Of a stretch of 64,000 bases of DNA, positions 18,379-26,458 are shown in pieces. A program made the position numbers and the translations under genes. Position 1 is the stretch's first letter. Every line of letters begins with the position of its first letter. The notes beneath the pieces are model-generated. The model made no database searches and was not told the origin of the DNA. It saw only the letters and a program-made list of their open reading frames with translations. Source of the stretch: Flaviflexus massiliensis (GTDB lineage Bacteria; Actinomycetota; Actinomycetes; Actinomycetales; Actinomycetaceae); NCBI RefSeq assembly GCF_001375495.1, contig NZ_LN831058.1:248001-312000 (forward strand), in the 5' to 3' direction.

Positions 18379-19836
18379 CTAGCTGCGCAGGTCGCCGAGG
18401 CGAGTGCCGTCAGCGGTCTTCCAGTTCTTCCAGCCGTCCATCTCACGCTCCGCTACAGCAGAAGCCGCCTGGTCGGGATCGCTAAACGAATCGCCATTCT
18501 CGAGCACGATCTCACCCTGATCGGTAAGCGTTGCGGTGGCGTTGACGCGCCTGCGGAGGGACTTGAACGTGAGGGTCAACGAACCGTGCCGTTCAGCAAC
18601 CTTCTGCAGTTCCGTGACGCGCTCCGGCCATTCGACGCTCTCGGGATTGAACTCTGACGTCTCGTCAGAAACACCGAACCAGCTAGCTGTCTCATCGGCT
18701 GAGGCGACGCCCGTTCCGTCAGGTGTGAACCCAACCTGCTGGAAGTGCTCCTCCGCCTCCTGCTCAGCATCGTCCTCAGCGTATGCATCTGCGGATTCCT
18801 CGGACTGCTCACGCGAGGACTCAGACTCATCGGTGTCGCCGTGAGGGGTGGCATGTGGAATTCCGAAGAAGCTACCGGGCAGATCTGAGGGATCGGCGAT
18901 TGTGTCAGCGCTCGCAAACTGGTCCGACCCATCACCGGCCTCGAAACCCGCGTCCTGCTGGGCTTCCCCACCTGCTTCGTGGGCGCTACCACCATGCGTT
19001 TCCTCGGCACCCTGCTGGTCGTTCTCGGTCTGGGATGAGTCGCCCTGGGCACGGTCCGTGTGGGCCTCGGAATTCACCTGGTCGAGGTGCTCCTCAACGC
19101 CCCCGTCCGGTTCGCCGTAATGGTACGTGTCCTCGTCGGGGCTGTGTGCGGTGATGGCGGAGGCAGCATCGGAACGCGCACTCGACGCGGTGATCGCTCC
19201 CGCGAGGCTCCCGATTTCAGATTCGGGTGCGATCTCGGCCGTGCGGGCGGCCTGTCCGATGGCAAGGAATGAGGCTTCGTGGGCACGGACTTCTTCGAGG
19301 GAAACGAGGATCCCGGTGCGGGATTCGTGCAGTTCGATCCTGTGCACCTCGATGTTGGCGCCAACGAGAGCATCAAGTGCGTTCTTGACATCGTCACCGA
19401 TCTCCACGGCCATGACAATCAGCCGCGGGTAGGAGACGAGCCCGCTGGGGCAGGCGTCAAGGAATTCCTGCCAGTCCTTCCGGAAGGCGGCAACTCCGCG
19501 CGGGTAGAGCCCCGAGAGCTTTCCTCGGGAGATTTCTTCGTGGCGTGCGGCGCGAGCAAGGGAGGCCATGAGGATGCTGGCGTTCAGTTCCTGAACAACA
19601 TCAACGGTCACGGTCTTCCCGGAGGGGTCAAGTGTCACGAGGGACGTGTGGCGTTCACCAGTGTTTCCTCGGCTCGTTTCGGTGAGCCAGGCGACGGGAA
19701 AGAGTGGTTGATAGATCAGCTCAACAACCTGGTCGCGTACTGCCATGAGCGCTTCGCGAACAATGTCTTCACTATGATTCAGATTGGGCCGAGCAGGACT
19801 CAACCTGCCGCTATCCAATGAGAAAACTGGCATCAT
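18379..19836 (-). CDS. Large acidic protein with nuclease-like N-terminus and RAMA-like C-terminus
   Basis: 485 residues in three parts. Residues about 20-200 resemble the predicted-endonuclease or DUF91-type fold seen in bacterial DNA-binding proteins, but the expected D...ExK is not intact (VTVDVVQELNAS). Residues about 215-400 are an acidic, disordered Glu/Asp/Ser linker. The last 60 residues, with VNATATLTDQGEIVL and SDPDQAASAV then GWKNWKT, resemble the RAMA domain found beside restriction and chromatin enzymes. GGAGAGG precedes the start. A DNA-related role is inference; no methyltransferase or nuclease partner is adjacent. Confidence 0.55.
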   Translation of the reverse strand: MMPVFSLDSGRLSPARPNLNHSEDIVREALMAVRDQVVELIYQPLFPVAWLTETSRGNTGERHTSLVTLDPSGKTVTVDVVQELNASILMASLARAARHEEISRGKLSGLYPRGVAAFRKDWQEFLDACPSGLVSYPRLIVMAVEIGDDVKNALDALVGANIEVHRIELHESRTGILVSLEEVRAHEASFLAIGQAARTAEIAPESEIGSLAGAITASSARSDAASAITAHSPDEDTYHYGEPDGGVEEHLDQVNSEAHTDRAQGDSSQTENDQQGAEETHGGSAHEAGGEAQQDAGFEAGDGSDQFASADTIADPSDLPGSFFGIPHATPHGDTDESESSREQSEESADAYAEDDAEQEAEEHFQQVGFTPDGTGVASADETASWFGVSDETSEFNPESVEWPERVTELQKVAERHGSLTLTFKSLRRRVNATATLTDQGEIVLENGDSFSDPDQAASAVAEREMDGWKNWKTADGTRLGDLRS

Positions 19837-19876
19837 TCACCCTCTCCAGACATAACCCGTACCTAGTAAGCCTACC

Positions 19877-22735
19877 TCAGCTTCCTGGGAGATCACCGGT
19901 CAGAAGAGTTGCAATATGGACACCTTTTCGGCCCGCCAAACCATCGGCCTGCGTACGGCACGAGAAACCATCAGCGAGGAAAACAGCATCCGGATTGTCA
20001 CGCAACGCGGGAAGGAGCGAAGCCTCCGCAACCTTGTGCGACACATCCCGGTGTCCCTTTTCCATACCGAAGTTGCCCGCCATGCCGCAGCATCCGGACA
20101 GCTCAACAACCTCGGCACCCGTACGCGACAGCAGCTCGGAATCCGTCTTCCATCCCATCACCGAATAGTGGTGGCAGTGGGGCTGGGCAACGATCGTGGT
20201 GCCGGTCAGGTCTGGCAGGTCCAGCTCCTCCGGCCCGAGCGGGGCGGGAGCAAGCAGCAGTTCGGCGAGCGTGTAAGTGTTCTCGGCGACGATCCGCGAG
20301 CGCGGATCGTCGGCTAGCAGCTCCGGCAGGTCATCCCTCAGCACCGCCGTGCAGGAAGGTTCGACACCGACGATGGGGATGCCGTTGTTGGCAAACGGCG
20401 CGAGCTCGGACAGAAGCTCGGTGAGCTGTGCTCGCGCTCCGTCCAGCTGTCCCGTCGTGATCCAGGTGAGGCCGCAGCAGACCGGCTTCTTGGGGACCAG
20501 CACCGTGTATCCTGCCGCTTTGAGCACGTCGACCATGTGCTGTGCACCGGCCGTGTCGAGCGTTTCGGAGAAGGAGTCGGCCCACAACATGACGTACTTC
20601 GTGTCCGTGGAGGCTGCGGTGTTGGTGATGCCGCGCTTCTTCGCCCAGCGGGAGAACCGCTGGGTTGCCATGGTGGGCATGGGGCGTTCCTCATCCAGTC
20701 CCGCCACCTTGAACACCGTGTTCTTGAGGGGAGTGATGGTCATGGCGGCGTTTGCGATGCGGGCGATGACTGGTGAAAGAGTGGCGAGCTTCGTCCACCT
20801 GGGTAGCTGCCCAAGCAGGTAGTGGAGCTTGGGTCGGATCTTGCCCTTGTGGGCGCGGTACAGAACTTCAGACTTGTACTTGGCGACATCGACTCCGGAG
20901 GGGCAGTCGGCGGAGCAGGCCTTGCACGAGAGGCAGAGGTCGAGGGACTCCATGACCTCGTGCGAGCCCCAGTCGGCGATGAGTTGGCCGTTGGCCACTT
21001 CCTGGAGGACTCGGGTACGGGCCCGAGTCACGTCCTTTTCGTCCTTTGTTGCCTGATAGGAGGGGCACATGAAGCCAGCCGTGCCACTGTTGTCGGCTCG
21101 GCAGGCACCCACGCCGGTGCACCGGTGCAGTGCGGTCGTGAAGTCTCCACCGTCTTCCGAGTAGGCGAAGCCGCCACCCTTCTTACCCCCACCGGTCAGG
21201 GGGCGCGCGTAGGGCCTACGCAGGTTCGCATCGATCGGGTCCGGGTCGACGAGAATGCCGGGGTTGAGGATCTTGGCGGGGTCAAACAGGTTCTTCACCT
21301 GGCCAAAGAGACTCATCATTTCGGGGGTGTACATGCGAGAAAGTAGCTCGGAGCGGGCCCTGCCATCCCCGTGCTCACCGGAGAGGGAGCCACCGTATTT
21401 TGCGACCAGGTCGGCAGTGTCTTCAAGGAAGGCTCGAGCCTTCGGAACACCCGTGGGATCCGAGAGCGGCATGTCCAGCCTGACGTGCACGCAACCGTCA
21501 CCGAAGTGTCCGTAGAGCACACCATCGACGTCGTGTTCCGCCATGACATCAGTCATGTCCCGAAGGTATTCACCCAGGTGCTCGGGCGGGACCGCGGAGT
21601 CTTCCCACCCCGGCCATGCTTCCATCCCTCTCGGGGAGCGCCCCGCCAGGCCCGCCCCGTCGGCACGGATCTTCCACAGGGCTTTCGCTTCGGCCTGGGA
21701 TGCTGCGACTTTGTTGTGGTTCGATCCCGAGGCAGCAATCACTTCTGCGACGCGGTCGTGGGTGATGCCCGCGGGCTCACCTTCGTGGGCGCCGACTTCC
21801 ACCATGAGCCAGCCACCACCCGCGGGAAGCTCCGGCACCCCTCCCCTGGCTCGCTCGACGACCTCAACGAGCCTGCGATCGAGCCCTTCAATAGCAAACG
21901 GTTTGAGTGCGAGCAGCGCGGGAACAGCATCGGCCGCACGGATCATATCCTCGTATCCGAGGACGACGAGAGCGGTTTCGGTGGGAAGTGGCACCAGGTC
22001 GACTTCCGCTTCGAGGACCGTGGCGAGGGTACCTTCGGACCCGACGAGGAACTTCGCAAGGTCTCTGCCTTTTTCGGGCAGGAGGTGCTCGAGTGAGTAT
22101 CCGGAGACTTGGCGGGTGAAGCGGCCCGAGTGGGTGCGGATCGGAGCGAGATTTGTGTCCACCAGCTCCTTCAATCCAGCCACTTCCGTGCCCTTCCTTG
22201 CCACGTACTGGCGTCCCAACCCGTCAATGACTGTCAGGGAGGATACATTTTCGCTGGTCTTGCCCCAGGCAACAGCGTGCGGGCCGCACGCATTGTTGCC
22301 GATCATGCCGCCCAAAGTGGCGCGGTTCGACGTGGAGGGGTCGGGACCAAAGCGGAGACCGTGCGCAGCTGCCTGCGCCTGCAGGGTAGTGAGCACCGTG
22401 CCGGGCTGAACTTTCGCGGTGCGGGCCTCGGGATCGATCGAGATCACGTTGTTCATGTGGCGTGACAGGTCGACGACTATACCGCTGCCGATGGAGTTGC
22501 CAGCGGTTGATGTGCCACCGCCCCTGACCGTGAACGCCATGCCTTCTTCGCGAGCAAAGTTCTGTGCCGCCACAACATCATCCGCGTGCTTGGGGAATGC
22601 AACAATGCTTGGAACAACCCGGTAGTTCGATGCATCCGTTGAGTACTCTGCTCTTCGCCGGGTGCCGCCCTCAACTTCGCCAGCAAGGAGGCTTGCAAGC
22701 CGGTTCGTCAGTGTTGGTGTGGGCGCTACAGTCAT
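19877..22735 (-). CDS. FAD- and Fe-S-binding oxidoreductase (D-lactate/glycolate dehydrogenase-like)
   Basis: 952 residues. The FAD_binding_4 domain has GGGTSTAGNSIG at 72-83, and an FAD-oxidase C-terminal domain follows. A 4Fe-4S ferredoxin-type region has CTGVGACRADN and CLSCKACSADCPSG, and two CCG-type domains have PVCCGLTW and LSGCCGMAG. This is the architecture of Dld-II/GlcD-GlcF fusions that oxidise D-2-hydroxy acids and pass electrons to the quinone pool. I chose the ATG at 22735 with TTAGGAG upstream. The substrate cannot be fixed from sequence. It is monocistronic. Confidence 0.9.
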   Translation of the reverse strand: MTVAPTPTLTNRLASLLAGEVEGGTRRRAEYSTDASNYRVVPSIVAFPKHADDVVAAQNFAREEGMAFTVRGGGTSTAGNSIGSGIVVDLSRHMNNVISIDPEARTAKVQPGTVLTTLQAQAAAHGLRFGPDPSTSNRATLGGMIGNNACGPHAVAWGKTSENVSSLTVIDGLGRQYVARKGTEVAGLKELVDTNLAPIRTHSGRFTRQVSGYSLEHLLPEKGRDLAKFLVGSEGTLATVLEAEVDLVPLPTETALVVLGYEDMIRAADAVPALLALKPFAIEGLDRRLVEVVERARGGVPELPAGGGWLMVEVGAHEGEPAGITHDRVAEVIAASGSNHNKVAASQAEAKALWKIRADGAGLAGRSPRGMEAWPGWEDSAVPPEHLGEYLRDMTDVMAEHDVDGVLYGHFGDGCVHVRLDMPLSDPTGVPKARAFLEDTADLVAKYGGSLSGEHGDGRARSELLSRMYTPEMMSLFGQVKNLFDPAKILNPGILVDPDPIDANLRRPYARPLTGGGKKGGGFAYSEDGGDFTTALHRCTGVGACRADNSGTAGFMCPSYQATKDEKDVTRARTRVLQEVANGQLIADWGSHEVMESLDLCLSCKACSADCPSGVDVAKYKSEVLYRAHKGKIRPKLHYLLGQLPRWTKLATLSPVIARIANAAMTITPLKNTVFKVAGLDEERPMPTMATQRFSRWAKKRGITNTAASTDTKYVMLWADSFSETLDTAGAQHMVDVLKAAGYTVLVPKKPVCCGLTWITTGQLDGARAQLTELLSELAPFANNGIPIVGVEPSCTAVLRDDLPELLADDPRSRIVAENTYTLAELLLAPAPLGPEELDLPDLTGTTIVAQPHCHHYSVMGWKTDSELLSRTGAEVVELSGCCGMAGNFGMEKGHRDVSHKVAEASLLPALRDNPDAVFLADGFSCRTQADGLAGRKGVHIATLLTGDLPGS

Positions 22736-22776
22736 GCTCCTAAGTTTGTCACACGGAAGCTCGGAGGGCGCCAGCC

Positions 22777-23055
22777 CTACAGTCTTCGGACACTCACGAG
22801 AGGGCAGCCCCGACATCCCACCGGGACTTCCTCCACCGGGGCTATCACGGGGCACGTGGGCGCACAGTTATCTCCCTGGCCTAGGCGTTGACGGTGATCG
22901 ATAGCGAGCCTCACGAGCTCCGGATCGGTGCCCGTTTCCCGAGCGATCGACGCAACTGAACCACCTCGCCCCAGCCCCGCGAGGACTGCCGACTTTCCCC
23001 TCTCGTCAACAGGAGGCCTCGACACTGCTGGTCTGCTCTTGCGCCGCCACATCAT
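22777..23055 (-). CDS. FeoC-like small winged-helix protein with cysteine cluster
   Basis: About 92 residues. A basic start (MMWRRKSRP) is followed by a helix-turn-helix-like segment (VASIARETGTDPELVRLAI) and a C-terminal cysteine cluster (CAPTCP...CRGC). That is the layout of FeoC, which binds an Fe-S cluster or stabilises FeoB. It lies 58 bp after feoB on the same strand, so it is the third gene of the iron-uptake operon. An ATG at 23181 would overlap feoB and add no domain. The assignment rests on architecture and position. Confidence 0.65.
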   Translation of the reverse strand: MMWRRKSRPAVSRPPVDERGKSAVLAGLGRGGSVASIARETGTDPELVRLAIDHRQRLGQGDNCAPTCPVIAPVEEVPVGCRGCPLVSVRRL

Positions 23056-23113
23056 CGCGCCGCCCCGGATCTCTCCGAAACGGAGAAATGGATCATGACT
23101 GGAACAGGATTCA

Positions 23114-25120
23114 TCAGAACAGCTTCCCAACTTGGAACACGGCAACGGCCAGTACCCAGGCAAGGACCAGCTGGATGACAAATGCGCTTCCCGTCATCTT
23201 CCATCCCAGGATGCGTTTCTGTTCGGCAAGGGTGGCCACGCACGGCGTGTAGGCAAGAACAAAGACGAGGAACGCCAGTGCTGCGGCGGAGCCGTGGCCA
23301 CCCGATGACTCATCAAAGCTGTCCCGGAGTCGCGAACCGAGCGAGGAGTCTTCAGCATCCTCGTACGAATTCTCTTCCGGCTCGTCCACCTGGTAGGACT
23401 GGGCGAGCGAGGCCACGACCGTCTCCTTTGCCACGAATCCGGTCAGCAGGGAGGCAGTTGCGTGCCAATCGTCAAAACCGGCCGGGGCGAAGATCGGGGT
23501 AAGGGACATGGCGGTGGCAGCATACAGCGAATCCTCGACCGGAACGTCACCAAGGCTGTGGTCGCCCTTGACGGGGATCGCCATGAGACCCCACATGAAG
23601 GTGAGCATGACAACGATGGTGACGCCAGCTCCCTTCAAGAATGCCAGTGCCCTCCTCCCCGCGTCCTCCATCACCGTCCAGACCCGCGGGGTCTGGTAAT
23701 TCGGCAGGACAAGGAAAAGGGGTTCGTGTTTCGTGTCGTCCCTGAAAACAAGCTTCAGCATAAGCCCGCCCGCAATGACCAGCAGGACCGACCCGACATA
23801 CATGGCGAACACGACCGTACCCGCATGGTTCGGGAAGAAAGCGGCGGCAATCAGGATGTAGACCGTGAGCCGTGCCGCACACGAGGTGAGGGGAACGAGC
23901 AGTGCCGTGATGGTGCGGTGTTTGCTGTTCGGCAGTGTCTTGGTTGCCGCAAGCGCGGGCAAATTACAACCGAATCCAACAATGAGAGGCAGGACCGCCC
24001 GCCCATCGAGCCCGATCATTCTCATGAGTCGGTCCGCAAGTAGGGCTGCGCGAGCCAGGTATCCCGAGTCCTCCAAGAGCGATAGCGCGAGAAACATGAT
24101 GAACATGAGGGGGACGAACGAGAAAACAACGCCGATTCCCGCGAGCACCCCATCGATGAGGAGCGACTCAACCCAGGTTCCCGACATCCCAATCCGTCCC
24201 GTGATTCCCAGGGCAAAGGATGAGACTGGGCCCGCGACGAAGCCCTCGGTCCAGTCCATGATCGGAGTTGCTACCAGGGTGGTGAGTTCAAACAGTCCCC
24301 ACAGCACTGCAAGAAGGATGGCAATACCCGCGTAGGGGTTGAGGAGAATGCGATCGATCCTGTCGGACCGGGTGGTTTCGACATGGTGTTCACTGCGACC
24401 AAGCCGCGCTGATACGAGCTCGACCCACGCAAACACGTCATCAGCCTCGGCCAACATCCCCGCAAGCGTGTCGCTATCCAGTTCGGGGCGGGACGCCTGG
24501 CAGCAGTCACCGCTCTCAACGCAGGTGCATGCTCGATCCTCTGGACCAATGATGTGCGGCCGCACTGCCAGGCCGGTCTTGACTGCCTCCGCAAGATGGT
24601 CAAGGCCGCGTCCGTGACGAGGATCCACTTCAACAACGGGAACACCGATGATTGCTGAGAGGGCCTCAGCATCAATCACCTGACCTTGGGACTTGGCGAC
24701 ATCGACCATGGTGAGGGCAACGATGGCTGGGAGCCTCACTTTAGAGAGCTGCCCAAGCAGGTAGAGGGAGCGGGAGACCGCCCCCGCATCCAGCACCGCC
24801 ACCACCAGATCGGGCTCCCGTTCCCCATCCAGTTCACCCGTCAGGAGATCGGTCACGACCTGCTCGTCGGCCGACCTGGCAAGAAGTGAATATGTTCCGG
24901 GAGTATCCAGAACGGTTACGTTATGTCCCGCTGCCGACCAGCCACCGCTCGACAGGTCCACGGTCGTGCCGGGTGCGTTACGAATCGTCTGCTTCGCCCC
25001 TGTCAATCGATTAAAAAGGGTTGATTTACCGACATTGGGGTTGCCCACGAGAAGCGCTCTGGGACTGGTGACGAGTGCGACATTGCGCCGGTCGTTCGGA
25101 TCGCAGTGGGAGCAGCTCAT
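23114..25120 (-). CDS. feoB: Ferrous iron transporter FeoB
   Basis: 668 residues, a membrane Fe(II) transporter driven by its own GTPase. A short Cys/His N-terminus (MSCSHCDP) precedes the G domain: G1 GNPNVGKS (26-33) and G3 DTPG in VTVLDTPGTYS. Multiple membrane helices follow, with two Gate motifs (for example GCNLPALAATKTLPN). The start overlaps feoA (ATGA). It is shorter than E. coli FeoB but within the normal range for actinobacteria. Confidence 0.95.
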   Translation of the reverse strand: MSCSHCDPNDRRNVALVTSPRALLVGNPNVGKSTLFNRLTGAKQTIRNAPGTTVDLSSGGWSAAGHNVTVLDTPGTYSLLARSADEQVVTDLLTGELDGEREPDLVVAVLDAGAVSRSLYLLGQLSKVRLPAIVALTMVDVAKSQGQVIDAEALSAIIGVPVVEVDPRHGRGLDHLAEAVKTGLAVRPHIIGPEDRACTCVESGDCCQASRPELDSDTLAGMLAEADDVFAWVELVSARLGRSEHHVETTRSDRIDRILLNPYAGIAILLAVLWGLFELTTLVATPIMDWTEGFVAGPVSSFALGITGRIGMSGTWVESLLIDGVLAGIGVVFSFVPLMFIMFLALSLLEDSGYLARAALLADRLMRMIGLDGRAVLPLIVGFGCNLPALAATKTLPNSKHRTITALLVPLTSCAARLTVYILIAAAFFPNHAGTVVFAMYVGSVLLVIAGGLMLKLVFRDDTKHEPLFLVLPNYQTPRVWTVMEDAGRRALAFLKGAGVTIVVMLTFMWGLMAIPVKGDHSLGDVPVEDSLYAATAMSLTPIFAPAGFDDWHATASLLTGFVAKETVVASLAQSYQVDEPEENSYEDAEDSSLGSRLRDSFDESSGGHGSAAALAFLVFVLAYTPCVATLAEQKRILGWKMTGSAFVIQLVLAWVLAVAVFQVGKLF

Positions 25121-25359
25121 TGCCCACTCCTCGGCATCGGAACCCCGGTCACGGGTTCGACAACAATATTGTTAGCTGTCACGCGGTCAAGAGCTAGCCG
25201 ACTTCCGGATACGTCGAGAACGGTTCCTCCGAACAGGGTGCGCTGGGTGATGCGAACGATCGCACCTGGGCGGAGCCCAAGTTCCCGGGCTCGAAGCATG
25301 GCCGTACCTGCGGATACGATTCGTGCACTGTCACCTAGCGGCCATGAACTTAACCTCAT
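25117..25359 (-). CDS. feoA: Ferrous iron transport protein A
   Basis: 80 residues, SH3-like FeoA domain (MRARELGLRPGAIVRITQ-like core, then LALDRVTANNIVV). FeoA binds or regulates FeoB. It overlaps feoB by 4 bp and is the first gene of the operon. A DtxR-like site lies immediately upstream. The protein is at the usual length. Confidence 0.93.
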   Translation of the reverse strand: MRLSSWPLGDSARIVSAGTAMLRARELGLRPGAIVRITQRTLFGGTVLDVSGSRLALDRVTANNIVVEPVTGVPMPRSGQ

Positions 25360-25368
25360 GACTCCAAT

Positions 25369-25387
25369 TTAGGATTCCCTTACCAAG
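25369..25387. promoter_or_regulatory. Possible DtxR/IdeR iron-box upstream of feoA
   Basis: TTAGGATTCCCTTACCAAG agrees with the DtxR/IdeR consensus TTAGGTTAGGCTAACCTAA at 12 of 19 positions, including TTAGG and ACC. It ends 10 bp from the feoA start, a position suited to repression by iron-loaded DtxR. The central palindrome is weak, so this is a candidate only. Confidence 0.4.
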
Positions 25388-25492
25388 TATTTCGGGGACT
25401 TTAGTCTGAATTGTCCCGTGAGATTGAGCCCCAGCCCAGCAGAGCCACAGTACTTCAAGACGTTTCTTGCCCAAGACCTGCCTCGATACCTT

Positions 25493-25579
25493 GAAACCAC
25501 ATAGTCCTGAAACCAGACTGGACCGAAACCAGGAGGCCCAAAACCAGGCAGTACGGAAACTAGGCACTACAGGAACCAG
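25493..25579. repeat. Six-copy 16-bp-period repeat of GAAACCAG
   Basis: GAAACCAG or a one-base variant occurs at 25493, 25509, 25525, 25540, 25556 and 25572, with spacings 16, 16, 15, 16 and 16. Intervening 8-mers differ. It lies between rpiB and the feoA promoter. I know of no regulator with this pattern. The repeat unit is too short for CRISPR. Confidence 0.75.
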
Positions 25580-25599
25580 ACTTGTGAGGACATGGAGAA

Positions 25600-25634
25600 G
25601 GGGCTGGAAACAACGTGACGCCGCTTCCAGCCCC
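25600..25634 (-). terminator. Hairpin after rpiB
   Basis: A 10-bp perfect stem (GGGGCTGGAA at 25600-25609 with TTCCAGCCCC at 25625-25634) sits 76 bp beyond the rpiB stop on the minus strand, followed there by TTCTCC. The U-tract is weak, so termination is likely but not certain. Confidence 0.5.
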
Positions 25635-25709
25635 CTGTCGGTTATTGACCGAAAATCTCTACTTCGTGTCTTCTGAACGGTTCAGTGCGCAGAAGACAGC
25701 GAGGATCTC

Positions 25710-26165
25710 TTAGTCCTCTTCGTAGGAGCAGATGGCGTCGACCTTCTGTGCGGAAGGCGAGGAGCTATCGAACTCGTAGTTGAGGAATTCCTTGGCGAGG
25801 CGGCGTGCGAGCTGGAGGCCGATGACGCGCTCACCGAGGCAGAGAACCTGTGCGTTGTTGGAGAGGACGAGCCGCTCAACGGAGAACGAGTCGTGTGCGG
25901 TCGAAGCGCGGATACCCTTGACCTTGTTCGCAGCAATTGCCACGCCCATGCCCGTGCCGCAGATAAAGATGCCACGGTCAGCCTTGCCCTCGGCGATGAG
26001 GCGAGCACCGTCCACTGCAACATGAGGGTAGTCGATGTCTTCGCCCTGCTTGACGCCTACGTCGATAACCTCGTCAACGCGGGGGTCTGCCTCGAGATCA
26101 GCCTTGATGACATCCTTATAATTCACACCGGCAATGTCACCGGCTACTACTACGCGAAAACCCAT
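25710..26165 (-). CDS. rpiB: Ribose-5-phosphate isomerase B (RpiB/LacAB family)
   Basis: 151 residues. It is an interconverting aldose-ketose isomerase of the pentose phosphate pathway. The family signature [21 protein letters not shown] is present near 69-89. The ATG at 26165 follows AAAGGAAA and gives the usual N-terminus ([13 protein letters not shown]). Distinguishing ribose-5-phosphate isomerase from tetrulose- or galactose-6-phosphate isomerase is not possible from sequence alone. It is monocistronic. Confidence 0.85.
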   Translation of the reverse strand: MGFRVVVAGDIAGVNYKDVIKADLEADPRVDEVIDVGVKQGEDIDYPHVAVDGARLIAEGKADRGIFICGTGMGVAIAANKVKGIRASTAHDSFSVERLVLSNNAQVLCLGERVIGLQLARRLAKEFLNYEFDSSSPSAQKVDAICSYEED

Positions 26166-26361
26166 GATGTTTCCTTTCAGATCGTCCGCGGCGAAGCAAT
26201 CGGCCTGTCGAGCTGCGCTCAAATCTCAGACCAACACCTTCTTGTCTATTCACGTCCCGCAACGAAAATCATTGCGGAATGCTATACACCAGATTATCCC
26301 TTTTAACGGCGTAGACGGCTAGCCGTTTCATGGAGGACGGAACTTGTCGCGCAGGGCGCGG

Positions 26362-26406
26362 ACTCCCGGGTGGTGTGCGAGTCACGCTCACACACCACCC
26401 GGGAGT
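26362..26406 (-). terminator. Long hairpin after ppdK
   Basis: A 16-bp perfect stem (ACTCCCGGGTGGTGTG at 26362-26377 with CACACCACCCGGGAGT at 26391-26406) has a 13-nt loop. It lies 53 bp downstream of ppdK on the minus strand. No T-run follows on either strand, so it may act as a processing or stability element as well as a terminator. Confidence 0.55.
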
Positions 26407-26458
26407 GCCCTCGTCTTATCTAAAACTCCACTGGTTGTCGAAAACTCTTTTCGTTATC

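Noticed and set aside
25493-25579. CRISPR array
   Set aside because: Repeat unit is 8 bp and period 16 bp; CRISPR repeats and spacers are longer. No cas genes are nearby.
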